NCBI GenBank assembly: GCA_905479015.1
Contig: CAJQKV010000020.1
Location: 1-64,000 of the forward strand
Direction of reading: 5' to 3'
Source of the DNA: an uncultured Cyclobacteriaceae bacterium
GTDB taxonomy: Bacteria; Bacteroidota; Bacteroidia; Cytophagales; Cyclobacteriaceae
Length of the DNA: 64,000 nucleotides
Of the stretch, positions 8,637 through 17,926 are shown in pieces. Made by a program: the position numbers and the translations under genes. Every line of letters begins with the position of its first letter. Position 1 is the stretch's first letter. A model generated the notes under the pieces. That model ran no database searches, was not told where the DNA came from, and worked only from the letters and a program-made list of their open reading frames with translations.

Positions 8637-10514
8637 TTAATAATAAAATCTCTGATTTTTCTTGTGTTTTAGATACTCTTTGTACGCTTTTTGAACACTC
8701 TTCATTTGGGATGCTTCAGCAATCGGAACTTCCCACCAGGCATACCCCTCTATGTCTTGATGACGATCACATTCGGTGTAGATAACGGTAGTTTTATTTA
8801 TAGATTTAGCTTCAATCAGTGCATTTTTAATATCTTTAAAAGTTTGACATTCAATTACATGAGCCCCTAGACTTTTAGCATTACTTGCTAAATCAACAGG
8901 AAGTGTGGCATTCTTGTTTGTTTCGTCACCATCAATGAGGCCTGTCTGTTCATTTCTGTACAAAAACCGCGTACCGTAACCTTCGCTGCCAAGTGAGCGT
9001 GACAAAGATCCGATACTTTTATAGCCATCATTGTTAATTAAAATAATCGTGAGTTTAAAATTTTCCTGAATGGAGGTAACAATTTCTTGGGCAAGCATAA
9101 GATAACTCCCATCTCCTATCATCACATATATTTCTCTGGTGGGATCAGCCATTTTCGCACCCAACCCTCCAGCAATTTCATAGCCCATACAGGAATTCCC
9201 ATATTCCAAATGAAACCCTTTGCTATTTTTTGTCTTCCACAACTTATGCAAATCACCAGGTAGACTGCCTGCAGCTGAAATCATGACATCATTTTCATCT
9301 GAAAAATTATTCACGGCTCCAATAATTTCCCCTTGACTTAAGCCTTCTCCATGTCGATAATTATAAACTTTATCTACTATTTTATCCCATTTTTCATTGA
9401 ATTTTTGGGCCTTCTGACGATGATTTTTATTGACTTCAAAATCTCCTAAATGAGTCTGTAACTCTTCCAATGTAACCTTAGCATCTCCTTGCAGCATGAT
9501 TCCACCATGCTTTGCTGCATCTAATTCATAAATATTGATGTTAATGAATTTAACTTCAGGATGCTGAAAGGCAGTTTTGGAGGCTGTAGTAAAATCGCTA
9601 TACCTTGTACCAATACCTATGACCAGATCTGCCTCTCTTGCCATTTCAACTGCGCCAATGGTACCGGTAGCGCCTATGGCCCCTAAATTATGTGGATTAT
9701 CATATCTCAACGCGCCTTTACCTGCAAAGGTTTCAGCTATTGGGATACCTGTTTTATTTACGACTTTTTTCAAAACCTCAAGAGCCTCGCTATAGTGCGC
9801 TCCACCCCCCACCACAATCAGCGGTTTATAGCTTTCTTGGATCAATGCTGCGGCCATAGCCAATTGGGAAAGATCAGGTCTTGGACGTTGGATTTTCCAA
9901 ACTCTTTTTTGGAAAAGGTGCACGGGAAAGTCGAAAGCCTCAGCTTGAACATCTTGCGGTAAGCACAAGGTTACGGTCCCCGTCTCAGCGGGAGAAGTAA
10001 GCACCCTCATTACTTCAGGTAAGGATGAAATCAGTTGTTCGGGACGATTGATGCGGTCCCAATATTTTGATACCGGTTTGAAACAGTCATTTACAGAAAA
10101 ATCTTGGGAAGACGATGATTCAAGTTGTTGTAAGGCAGGCGCAACATTTCTCTTGGCAAAAATATCTCCAGGTAAAAGTAAAACAGGCAGCCTGTTGATA
10201 GTAGCACCCGCTGCCGCGGTTATCATATTGGTCGCACCCGGACCAATAGAGGTAGTACAGACAAAAGTACTCAAGCGATTTTTCATCTTGGCATAGGCTG
10301 CGGCGGTATGCACCATAGCCTGTTCATTGCGACATTGATAATATTTAAGATCGCTTTGTTGTTGTAAAGCTTGACCTATTCCAGCAACATTACCATGACC
10401 AAAAATACCAAAGCATCCCGCAAAAAATTTATGCTCAACACCATCTCGCGCTACGTATTGTTGATTAAGAAATTTTATGACTGCTTGCGCTACAGTTAAT
10501 TTTATAGTACTCAT
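8637..10514 (-). CDS. iolD: 3D-(3,5/4)-trihydroxycyclohexane-1,2-dione hydrolase
   Basis: A thiamine-diphosphate enzyme of 625 residues that opens the cyclitol ring to give 5-deoxy-glucuronate. The N-terminal domain has the ThDP-activating Glu in YQCRNEQAMV. The C-terminal domain has the ThDP/Mg motif GDGSYLM followed by LINNDG. I set the start at 10514 (MSTIKLTVAQ) because AAGGAGGG lies 7 nt upstream, one of the few textbook ribosome sites in the window. A longer in-frame start inside iolC would overlap that gene and matches no family N-terminus. Only 1 nt separates the iolC stop from this start. Confidence 0.93.
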   Translation of the reverse strand: MSTIKLTVAQAVIKFLNQQYVARDGVEHKFFAGCFGIFGHGNVAGIGQALQQQSDLKYYQCRNEQAMVHTAAAYAKMKNRLSTFVCTTSIGPGATNMITAAAGATINRLPVLLLPGDIFAKRNVAPALQQLESSSSQDFSVNDCFKPVSKYWDRINRPEQLISSLPEVMRVLTSPAETGTVTLCLPQDVQAEAFDFPVHLFQKRVWKIQRPRPDLSQLAMAAALIQESYKPLIVVGGGAHYSEALEVLKKVVNKTGIPIAETFAGKGALRYDNPHNLGAIGATGTIGAVEMAREADLVIGIGTRYSDFTTASKTAFQHPEVKFININIYELDAAKHGGIMLQGDAKVTLEELQTHLGDFEVNKNHRQKAQKFNEKWDKIVDKVYNYRHGEGLSQGEIIGAVNNFSDENDVMISAAGSLPGDLHKLWKTKNSKGFHLEYGNSCMGYEIAGGLGAKMADPTREIYVMIGDGSYLMLAQEIVTSIQENFKLTIILINNDGYKSIGSLSRSLGSEGYGTRFLYRNEQTGLIDGDETNKNATLPVDLASNAKSLGAHVIECQTFKDIKNALIEAKSINKTTVIYTECDRHQDIEGYAWWEVPIAEASQMKSVQKAYKEYLKHKKNQRFYY

Positions 10515-10515
10515 A

Positions 10516-11535
10516 TCAAAACCCTCCTTTTGCTTCAATAAATAATAATGATTCCTCGAGGGTAGGCATAAAATTGGCACAGCCGGGTTGTAGTACTACT
10601 TGTGCACCACTCGCGTTACCCATCCGACATGACTTATACATATCCCATCCTTCAAGATAGCCATAAATAAATCCGCTGGCGAAAGCATCTCCTGCACCCA
10701 ATACATTCAGCACCTCTACGGGGAAACCTGGTACTTTTTCTGGTTCTTTATTTAACTGATGGATGGTAACACCCTCTGATCCGTTTTTTACAACGAGAAT
10801 TTTCACGCCCAATGCCAGAATACGCTGGATTGCCTGATCTAAATTACCAGATATCGTTGGTGCTGATATTTGCTGGTCTGAGATATTAATCTGTTCTTCG
10901 GAATCAAGTATTGTAGCTAAAACTTCTTCTTCAGTCCCAATGGCAATCGTGACCCTTGGCAATATAGACCGAGTAGTAATTCCAAAAGACCTCACATCGC
11001 TCCATTGATCTGCTCTAAAATCTAAATCCAATATGACATCAACATCATTTTTAACCGCCTTCTCAAGGGCATATAAAACGGCACTTCTACTAGGTTCTAC
11101 ATTCAATGCAGTCCCTGAAATTTCCAATATTTTAAAATTTTCAATCTGCGCTTGGTCCACATGATCAATGGTCAATTGACTGTCGGCACAATTGTCTCTA
11201 TAGAACACCAAGGGAAACTTGTCAGGAGGTTGAATGCCCAAAAGTACCGCACTACTTCTTGCATGGCTGAGTTTAGGAATGAATTCAACATTAACTTGCT
11301 CTTTAGTCAGAAAATTCAAGATAAAGTCTCCCACTTTGTCAGTACCTACTGCTGTCAGAAGTGCCGCATTGAGTCCCAGCCTACTGCAGCCTACGGCTAT
11401 ATTAAGTGGCGATCCACCCACGAAGGCATCAAAGCCTTTGATATCCACAAAATCTGCTCCTATGCTTTGGGAGTATAGGTCAATCGAAGACCTCCCCATC
11501 GTTATTACGTCCATCGTAAGTTTTACTTTTCCCAT
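10516..11535 (-). CDS. iolC: 5-dehydro-2-deoxygluconokinase
   Basis: A PfkB-family sugar kinase of 339 residues from the chosen start (MGKVKLTMDV). It has the N-terminal substrate strand GRSSIDLYS, a GGSPLNIAVG segment and the C-terminal PfkB signature GAGDAFASG (about 280-288) with the catalytic Asp. It phosphorylates 2-deoxy-5-keto-gluconate before aldol cleavage. The frame is open further upstream to 11643, but that part lies inside iolB and does not resemble a kinase N-terminus, so I place the start at 11535, 7 nt after the iolB stop. Confidence 0.92.
   Translation of the reverse strand: MGKVKLTMDVITMGRSSIDLYSQSIGADFVDIKGFDAFVGGSPLNIAVGCSRLGLNAALLTAVGTDKVGDFILNFLTKEQVNVEFIPKLSHARSSAVLLGIQPPDKFPLVFYRDNCADSQLTIDHVDQAQIENFKILEISGTALNVEPSRSAVLYALEKAVKNDVDVILDLDFRADQWSDVRSFGITTRSILPRVTIAIGTEEEVLATILDSEEQINISDQQISAPTISGNLDQAIQRILALGVKILVVKNGSEGVTIHQLNKEPEKVPGFPVEVLNVLGAGDAFASGFIYGYLEGWDMYKSCRMGNASGAQVVLQPGCANFMPTLEESLLFIEAKGGF
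10522..10529 (-). promoter_or_regulatory. strong Shine-Dalgarno site of iolD
   Basis: On the minus strand the sequence AAGGAGGG ends 7 nt before the iolD ATG and sits inside the last codons of iolC. Most other genes here have only A-rich leaders, as usual in Bacteroidota, so this site both fixes the iolD start and suggests efficient re-initiation at that junction. Confidence 0.75.
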
Positions 11536-11542
11536 TTTTTCT

Positions 11543-12415
11543 TTATTTAGCTGAGACCATAGGAATCCGCGAATCTTTTCCTGACCAGGAATCATAAATC
11601 CATTCATGATCTGGATCATTGGTATTGGCCAGTGACTGATCACTTCCTGTCAAAAAATTAAGATAATAAATATTATAACCATGACCAGCAACTACAGGAT
11701 GATATCCTTTGGGTACCATCACCACATCATTATTCCTGGCTACTGCTATTTCGTCAAGACTTCTATCTCCAGTATATATTTGTTGAATAGCATATCCCTG
11801 AGGCTTATCTGTCTTATAAAAATAAGTTTCTTCTAAACGGGCTTCTATTAGATTTCCGTCATTATCCAAAATGCGTTCATCATGCTTGTGTGCAGGAAAG
11901 GAGCTCCAATTTCCAGAAGGCGTATATACTTCTACTGAAACCAAGCGTTGACAATCAAATCCGGGCTCAATCAATGAATTTATTTGCCTAGTAGCGTTGT
12001 CACCTCCGCGTATTTCAATGACGGACTTAGTTGGCTCTTTGAATTGGGCCGGATGATCTTCTGTGGTTTCGCACCACCCCAAAGCAATATCTAGAATTTC
12101 AGATTCGGCGGTAAGCTCAAATTCCGTATTACGAGATAAATACAGCGTATGCGCAATGCCCTCAAAGACATGCTTACGGCCATTCTTTGTTTTCCAGTTA
12201 CCTTGATCTGTTTTAACTGAATAATCGCCTGACAGTAAAATAATGCCGTACTCATTCTCTCCTGTAAAACCTTTCCATACCTGGCCTTTTTTAAGAATGC
12301 GGGCATTGAAGTTTAGAAATTCCCAACCTGCATCTTCAGCAATTATTTCTTGATAAATGCCCTCTTTAGCTTGGGAAGATTTCATCAATAATGGATATTT
12401 TGAATCTCTGTTCAT
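11543..12415 (-). CDS. iolB: 5-deoxy-glucuronate isomerase
   Basis: A 290-residue two-domain cupin of the KduI/IolB family, which isomerises 5-deoxy-glucuronate to 2-deoxy-5-keto-gluconate. The metal-site region is visible as PAHKHDER (about 175-183) followed by LEETYFYK, and a C-terminal segment PKGYHPVVAGHGYNIYYLN is characteristic of IolB. Length is normal for the family. The gene is 14 nt downstream of iolJ and just ahead of iolC. Confidence 0.92.
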   Translation of the reverse strand: MNRDSKYPLLMKSSQAKEGIYQEIIAEDAGWEFLNFNARILKKGQVWKGFTGENEYGIILLSGDYSVKTDQGNWKTKNGRKHVFEGIAHTLYLSRNTEFELTAESEILDIALGWCETTEDHPAQFKEPTKSVIEIRGGDNATRQINSLIEPGFDCQRLVSVEVYTPSGNWSSFPAHKHDERILDNDGNLIEARLEETYFYKTDKPQGYAIQQIYTGDRSLDEIAVARNNDVVMVPKGYHPVVAGHGYNIYYLNFLTGSDQSLANTNDPDHEWIYDSWSGKDSRIPMVSAK

Positions 12416-12429
12416 GTTTTAATTTTTCT

Positions 12430-13368
12430 TTATTTAAAATCTCTTATTTTATCTATTGAGCCAATTAACTCAAATTTTTTAATTAAAAAATCTTCTTGCG
12501 CTTCTATATAAGCTTGGCCCGGTACAATTGGATCAAATTGTGCCGGGTGATTATTAAAAAACGTTCTGTGAACCCTAGCCCAAATCAATCGGGTATCCGT
12601 GGCAATATTCACTTTGCAAATACCATACTTTATAGATTCCTTTAACTCAAATGGATCTACACCTTTAGCATGCGCATCTAACTTCCCTCCAAATCTGTTA
12701 ATAAGTTCAATTTCGTAATCATTGACCGCAGATCCACCATGTAGAACCAATGGAAATGTGGGTAAACGTTGCTGGATTTCTTTCAATATATCAAATTGTA
12801 AGCCTTGGTTGCCGGAAAATTTATAAGCACCATGACTCGTACCTATGGCAATTGCCAAACTATCGCATTCCGTCTGCTTAATAAATTTTACTACATTCTC
12901 TGGATTGGTATACTTGGCATATTTTTCCTCAATAGAAACGTCATCTTCAACGCCACTGAGTACGCCCAATTCAGCTTCCACAGAGATGTTCTTCATATGC
13001 GCCTTCTTTACAATATGTTTGGTTCTGGCTACATTAGTTTCAAAATCATCATGACTTGCATCAATCATCACTGAGGTATACTGTTCAGAAGCAATGGCCG
13101 CAAGGGCATGATCTTCATTACCGTGATCTAGATGTAGCGCGTATACCACATCAGGATAGATCTTTGAAGCCGCATCAATCATGCTCAATAACATTTCTGG
13201 ATGGGCATAATTACGTGCGACGGGTGTCGTCTGCACAATAAAAGGTGATTGACATTTATGCGCTGCAGAAAATAACCCCAAAACCTGTTCCATGGTAAAT
13301 ATATTCACCGCAGCAATCGCATATTTCCCATAACATTGTTCAAAAAGATTTTGAGTTGTTAATTTCAT
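12430..13368 (-). CDS. iolJ: class II aldolase, probable 5-dehydro-2-deoxyphosphogluconate aldolase
   Basis: A 312-residue class II (zinc) fructose-bisphosphate-aldolase fold. Active-site segments are ALHLDHG (77-83, catalytic Asp81 and zinc-ligand-type His82), EAELGVLSG, GTSHGAYKF (about 178) and LHGGSAV (about 210). As the first gene of the operon it most likely cleaves 2-deoxy-5-keto-gluconate 6-phosphate to DHAP and malonic semialdehyde. It could also be a tagatose- or fructose-bisphosphate aldolase by sequence alone, but the pathway would then be incomplete. No iolR-type regulator is adjacent. Confidence 0.85.
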   Translation of the reverse strand: MKLTTQNLFEQCYGKYAIAAVNIFTMEQVLGLFSAAHKCQSPFIVQTTPVARNYAHPEMLLSMIDAASKIYPDVVYALHLDHGNEDHALAAIASEQYTSVMIDASHDDFETNVARTKHIVKKAHMKNISVEAELGVLSGVEDDVSIEEKYAKYTNPENVVKFIKQTECDSLAIAIGTSHGAYKFSGNQGLQFDILKEIQQRLPTFPLVLHGGSAVNDYEIELINRFGGKLDAHAKGVDPFELKESIKYGICKVNIATDTRLIWARVHRTFFNNHPAQFDPIVPGQAYIEAQEDFLIKKFELIGSIDKIRDFK

Positions 13369-13657
13369 TTATTGTCTCAGTTTAGTTTTCCACTCAGCTT
13401 ATATATCCGATGAAGCATACTTACATTAACAAAAACCGCTTCATAGAAGTACATGAAATAAATATAAAGCATTTATTTCCGTGATGTTATTTTGATCTAT
13501 TATTTTTCATTTAACTACTTAGTGAAATATCTAATGAAAATGTTTTTACGCTCCTTTAAATTATAAAAATGCTTATGGTATAAAGAAGGCATTATGATTA
13601 TAATGACATCAGTTTTACAGAAATATTAAGTTATTAAAACAATTATTATTGCCTAAC
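13369..13657. other. non-coding upstream region of the inositol operon
   Basis: About 290 nt without a gene lie between iolJ and the phosphatase remnant. It should hold the iol operon promoter. I could not place a convincing Bacteroidota promoter (TTTG / TAnnTTTG), and the only structure I see is the inverted repeat at 13410-13444. Confidence 0.5.
13410..13444. promoter_or_regulatory. inverted repeat upstream of iolJ, candidate operator
   Basis: ATGAAGC (13410-13416) and GCTTCAT (13438-13444) form a perfect 7-bp inverted repeat with 21 nt between them, a centre-to-centre distance of 28 nt, located 42-76 nt upstream of the iolJ start. The spacing is compatible with a dimeric regulator binding near the promoter. 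No regulator gene is adjacent and short repeats occur by chance in AT-rich DNA, so this is tentative. Confidence 0.3.
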
Positions 13658-13894
13658 TCAATCTAGTGTTTCAAGAATAGGCTGTCCGATCACTGCATCT
13701 GACAATTTAATTTCCAACATAAAAGCAAGCATAGGCACGATGTCGGTAACAGACTGATATTTGTAAGAATGACCATGCGGAATTCTCCAGCCATACCATA
13801 ATAAGGGAACGCGTGAATAATAGACGAATCCACTGCCATGCTCTGCGCCAAATTCTTTTTGCTTTGTGAAATTAGGTTGGTATAAAACTGTTGA
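13658..13894 (-). pseudogene. C-terminal remnant of a PafA-type alkaline phosphatase
   Basis: The minus strand encodes about 78 residues ending at a TGA (13658-13660) with no start codon; an in-frame TAA (13895-13897) closes it upstream. The text contains GAEHGSGFVYYSRVPLLWYG and TDIVPMLAFMLEI, matching the C-terminal end of PafA-like phosphatases and related type I phosphodiesterases (usual pattern THGT...Y....VPLLFYG, then TDIAPTLA..LGI), including the metal-site His in the EHG segment. The N-terminal 80 percent is missing, and I find no continuation in the other frames up to 14021. It is therefore a decayed fragment. Confidence 0.75.
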
Positions 13895-14021
13895 TTACCT
13901 ATTTATCAATGATTACATAGCAATTGAGCCATTAGAAATAGTATTGTAAAAAAAGCCTAATTATGACGATAAATCATCTCATAAATCAAACAGTATAATC
14001 ATGACTCATATCTATCAGTCA

Positions 14022-14585
14022 CTAATCCTCATAAACCTCTACGACCAATTCGATCTCTACCGCTTGACCTCTCGGTAATGAAGCCATGCCTACTGCAGCC
14101 CGTGCATGCCTTCCTCGGTCTCCAAATACGGCTACCATCAAATCAGAAAATCCATTGATCACCTTAGGTTGCTCTACAAAATCAGGCGCCGAGTTTACCA
14201 TCCCAAGTACTTTTACAATACGTTTTACCTTTTTCAAATCACCTAGCATAGATTTCAAAACGGCTAACTGATTTATCGCGGTCATTCGTGCTCCTGCATA
14301 ACCTTCCTCAATCGTAACGTCGACCCCAAGCTTACCAATTAATTCAGTACCTTCAGCACTTTTTGGACCTTTTCCTGCTAAGAATATCAAATTTCCTGTA
14401 CGTACACCATTAACATAATTGGCCACAGGTTGCGGTGGACTTGGCAAGATGATATTAAGCTCTTTTAAGCGCAATTCAGGATCATAACTTAAGTCAACTA
14501 CATCGGTTTTACTTTGTTCTTTACAGCTGATTGTCAAAACAACAATCAATAACAACAGATTGAGTAAATAATAGGTTTTTTTCAT
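14022..14585 (-). CDS. RidA/YjgF-family lipoprotein
   Basis: A 187-residue protein whose C-terminal 130 residues are a Rid domain (NLIFLAGKGPKSAEG near the start, then GRHARAAVGMASLPRGQAVEIE with the Arg that family members use for imine hydrolysis). RidA proteins hydrolyse reactive enamine/imine intermediates and are normally cytosolic. This one begins with a hydrophobic segment and a lipobox ending in SC (LTISC), so it is predicted to be exported and lipid-anchored. It is the last of four minus-strand genes with an amidohydrolase and a dipeptidase homologue, which suggests a role in handling amino-compound breakdown products. Confidence 0.85.
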   Translation of the reverse strand: MKKTYYLLNLLLLIVVLTISCKEQSKTDVVDLSYDPELRLKELNIILPSPPQPVANYVNGVRTGNLIFLAGKGPKSAEGTELIGKLGVDVTIEEGYAGARMTAINQLAVLKSMLGDLKKVKRIVKVLGMVNSAPDFVEQPKVINGFSDLMVAVFGDRGRHARAAVGMASLPRGQAVEIELVVEVYED

Positions 14586-14648
14586 GTTTTTAAGTGTTTA
14601 TTTGATCTATCTATTTAGGCTTATGCGGAAGGCTTTATTTTGATCTGT

Positions 14649-15752
14649 TTATTGATTAAAATAATATAAGTTTTGCTCATCAGAATTGCTTTCAATGATA
14701 TCAAGTCTTCCATCTCCATTCAAGTCTGACAGGACAATATCATAGGTATGGTAGGCTTCGGTACTGAGCGCATACTTCTTCCATAAGGTTCCCTGATTTT
14801 GGTTAATAAAATAAGTATTCGGTTCCCCATGGTTGGCAATAACAATATCCACGTCTTTATCCCCGTCAAGATCACCCAATGCAATAGCATAGGATTTGTC
14901 CAGTTGGGCATCAAATACTGATTTATGTTCATATCTCAATGTCGAATTGCCAAAGTAAATGACATTGGGACCATTGATATTGGCGGTCACCACATCGAGA
15001 TATTCATCCGCATTCATATCTATAATAGCAATGGATCGGGTGTGATCCTCCCCGCTTCCAAAGGCAATTTTTTGATCAAAATTTAGATTTCCATCATTTA
15101 GGTAAATATAATTTTGTTGCGCATCTCGATTGGCCAATATCAAATCTAGATCTCCATCTCCATCCATGTCTGCTACTTTCATATCAATCGTTGAGTCATC
15201 TGCAGTACCGAAACCTAGCTTTTCATTGAATTGGCCCTGACCATCATTGATGCATATTTCATTTTGACTTCCCCTATTGGTAATGAGGATGTCCAAATCT
15301 CCATCCTGATCGATATCGGAAAGGACAAGATTCCTTGTAGGTGCGTAGGCCTCACCAAAATCATTTCCTTTGGTGAAATGGCCTTTACCGTCATTTTTGA
15401 AAATACAATTGGGTGCCATATCATTGCCCACTATCACATCTAGGTCCCCATCGCCATCAATATCACCTAGCACCGTAGCATAGCTTGTAGTACTTTGACC
15501 CCCTAAAGATTTTGAAACTGTGAAAATTCCTAGCCCATTATTAAAATAAACCTTATTCTGTTCTGGCCAATGCCTTCCATTCGCAACCAAGATATCGATA
15601 TCTCCATCTTGATCAATATCCCCATACCCTATAGAGGCGCTTTTCTGTTTTTCAGTCCCTAATACCCATCGAGGACTACCTATAAAGGTCACAGATTGAC
15701 ACGGGGCCATATGAATGCCGAGTCCAAGCAGGAACCCTAGACAATATTTCAT
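14649..15752 (-). CDS. secreted seven-bladed FG-GAP/VCBS repeat protein
   Basis: From the start I prefer (15752, MKYCLGFLLGLG, a signal peptide) the protein has 367 residues. It is almost wholly made of seven repeats of about 48 residues, each with an Asp-rich calcium-loop-like motif (DIDQDGDIDILVANG, DIDGDGDLDVIVGND and so on), which predicts a single seven-bladed beta-propeller. Repeats five to seven are less regular (MNADEYLD, LDGDKDVD, LNGDGRLD). The frame extends 15 codons further upstream to 15797, but that part does not look like a signal peptide. It has no T9SS sorting domain. Ligand unknown; neighbours are exported hydrolases. Confidence 0.85.
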   Translation of the reverse strand: MKYCLGFLLGLGIHMAPCQSVTFIGSPRWVLGTEKQKSASIGYGDIDQDGDIDILVANGRHWPEQNKVYFNNGLGIFTVSKSLGGQSTTSYATVLGDIDGDGDLDVIVGNDMAPNCIFKNDGKGHFTKGNDFGEAYAPTRNLVLSDIDQDGDLDILITNRGSQNEICINDGQGQFNEKLGFGTADDSTIDMKVADMDGDGDLDLILANRDAQQNYIYLNDGNLNFDQKIAFGSGEDHTRSIAIIDMNADEYLDVVTANINGPNVIYFGNSTLRYEHKSVFDAQLDKSYAIALGDLDGDKDVDIVIANHGEPNTYFINQNQGTLWKKYALSTEAYHTYDIVLSDLNGDGRLDIIESNSDEQNLYYFNQ

Positions 15753-15871
15753 TGATTTATAGGGACATAATGGCCAATAATGGAATGATCCAATCATAAG
15801 ATGATTATTGCATAGTTTTAAAATTATAATCCATTAACCATAAATGTTTTATTAATTTAAATATAAAGTCT

Positions 15872-17893
15872 TTAATTAAAATTTTTAATCCCCATTGAAG
15901 CATACAAAGCCTCGGCCTCATACATATATCCACCTTGAGTAGTCCATAGTACGTTTCGGATGTCACTGATACGTTCTAAAGGATTGCCCGAGATGAGAAT
16001 GAGATCGGCTTGTTTACCCACCTCAATGGACCCATAAGCCTCTGCGACTCCTGTAATTTCAGCAGCGTTAATGGTAGCCATTTTCAGTACTTCATGTACG
16101 GGAATACCTGCCTTAACAAACAACTCCAGCTCCCTATGGTATAAGAAACCGGGTAGTCCATCTGTACCCGGGACGATAGCTACGCCTTTTTTGTATAAGT
16201 CATAGACTACATCTAACATGCGTTCATGGGCCAGGTCGTATCGATTACTCCCGTCTACGGGCTTAGGTAACCCCCCTTTATAATAGCTCCTCTGGTTGAT
16301 TAGGGGTAGTCTATCAACGATCATTTCATACGTAGGACTTGGTATACCTTTGGTGGCGACGAACATGTTTTCGAAGATTGAAAGAGTCGGATCAATCAGA
16401 ATTTGATGGGCTTTTAATTGCTTTACAAAGGTCAAATACGCTGATGAGGACAAATCAAGTTTGGCTCCGTGATTGGCGACCATGGTAAATCGTAAAGGAG
16501 TGCGGGTATCGATGGTATCCGACATGAAATTAAGAAAAAGCATGTTCATGTGCTGAATTTCATTGTATCCCGCATCGATCGCCTGAGAAGCAGTCATATA
16601 AGCCGGAATGTGGCCACTGACACGCATATCCAATTGGTGGGCTTTGTCAGCCATCGGTTTGACCCATTCTGGCTTAATAGAGCTGTACAATTTAATCTGC
16701 TGATAGCCTAGGTCGTTGTAGGCTTGAACTTCAGCTAAGCCTTCATCTAGATTTTCAACTACATTGCGCTGATTGGCAAAGGGTCCTGGTCCATCAATAA
16801 TACCACAAAAGGCAACGATACGTGGTCCAATAATCTGATTACTATTGAATTGATGACTCAAGGCCTTCACCTGTTTGTTATTGGCCAAATCTCTTACGGA
16901 TGTAATACCCCCTGCAAGGTGTAAAGCTCCCCTAAATTTAGTGTTGTGGGTATGCATGTCAAACATGCCAGGCATCAGGGTTTTACCTGTACCATCTATG
17001 ATACGGGCATCGTCACCATATTCCGAACTTTGAGTGCTCGGTACTATTGCCCTTATTTTATCCTTATGCACCCAGACATCCTGATTTCTTTTGAGTGTGG
17101 CTTCAACCGTAAAAATATTGACATTTTTAATAATTAAATCGTCAATTTCTTGACTCAAATCAGTTGCCAACTGAAAAAGATATTCATTCTCCAAGCTATC
17201 TTGTATGACCTTCATCTCCTTTCGGTAGTCTTGAAAATCAGTCCGGATGATGTGTAGATTCCCAGTAATCTTACCGATCAATGCTTGTTCTGTTAACCAA
17301 AGGTAAACAGGATTCATATCGAGACCTTTAATCATAAGTAATTGGGTTGTGATGGAATCTCCAAGAATGATTGGATTCTTTTGCATGAGCGTAACTGAAC
17401 CTTTGGGATAAAGCTCTACAGATTTATTTTCCACATTCATGAGTCCTTGTGCAAGAATTTCGTAGCTAGCCGGAGTGCCATCATAACGGAAATAGAGCGC
17501 ATCACTTGAGAATTCACCTTGATCCTTACCCGCAGAGTTAGTCCATTGTGCCAGGTTACCATTTACCTCAAAGTGTTCGTAGACAGAATCTTTTAAGTAA
17601 TTAACCCCACTAATAGATTGTGACTTAATGAAGCCATTATTATCAAGGGTAATTTGCTCTGATAAAACAGGTCCCCGACCCCGATCAGTATAAGTATAAT
17701 AATAACCATAGCTTCCCGATCCTTGCTGCCATTTTTTATAAACTCCCGCCTTACTTTCCCTAAATATCACATCATAGTAGGTCGTGTCCACTGCAATAGA
17801 TTTGACACCTGTCATCTGCTCACAATGGGTGAAAGTCATGATCATCACAAACAGAAGTAATGGTAAATATGTTATTTGAAGTATTTGTTTCAT
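15872..17893 (-). CDS. amidohydrolase-family lipoprotein (imidazolonepropionase-like)
   Basis: A 673-residue protein with an N-terminal lipoprotein signal (lipobox cysteine at residue 24, FTHC) and about 250 residues of unassigned N-terminal domain, followed by a metal-dependent amidohydrolase. Motifs are MPGMFDMHTHN (HxH metal ligands, about 309-319), SGHIPAY (about 425), EIQHMNM (about 446) and GTDGLPG (about 574, metal-site Asp), closed by the usual ADLILISGNPLERISDI segment. It probably hydrolyses amide or cyclic amide bonds outside the cytoplasm; the substrate is unknown. It lies 33 nt downstream of the dipeptidase homologue and is likely co-transcribed with it. Confidence 0.88.
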   Translation of the reverse strand: MKQILQITYLPLLLFVMIMTFTHCEQMTGVKSIAVDTTYYDVIFRESKAGVYKKWQQGSGSYGYYYTYTDRGRGPVLSEQITLDNNGFIKSQSISGVNYLKDSVYEHFEVNGNLAQWTNSAGKDQGEFSSDALYFRYDGTPASYEILAQGLMNVENKSVELYPKGSVTLMQKNPIILGDSITTQLLMIKGLDMNPVYLWLTEQALIGKITGNLHIIRTDFQDYRKEMKVIQDSLENEYLFQLATDLSQEIDDLIIKNVNIFTVEATLKRNQDVWVHKDKIRAIVPSTQSSEYGDDARIIDGTGKTLMPGMFDMHTHNTKFRGALHLAGGITSVRDLANNKQVKALSHQFNSNQIIGPRIVAFCGIIDGPGPFANQRNVVENLDEGLAEVQAYNDLGYQQIKLYSSIKPEWVKPMADKAHQLDMRVSGHIPAYMTASQAIDAGYNEIQHMNMLFLNFMSDTIDTRTPLRFTMVANHGAKLDLSSSAYLTFVKQLKAHQILIDPTLSIFENMFVATKGIPSPTYEMIVDRLPLINQRSYYKGGLPKPVDGSNRYDLAHERMLDVVYDLYKKGVAIVPGTDGLPGFLYHRELELFVKAGIPVHEVLKMATINAAEITGVAEAYGSIEVGKQADLILISGNPLERISDIRNVLWTTQGGYMYEAEALYASMGIKNFN

Positions 17894-17926
17894 TATTTAT
17901 ATTATAATCTATTCATTTACAATTAC

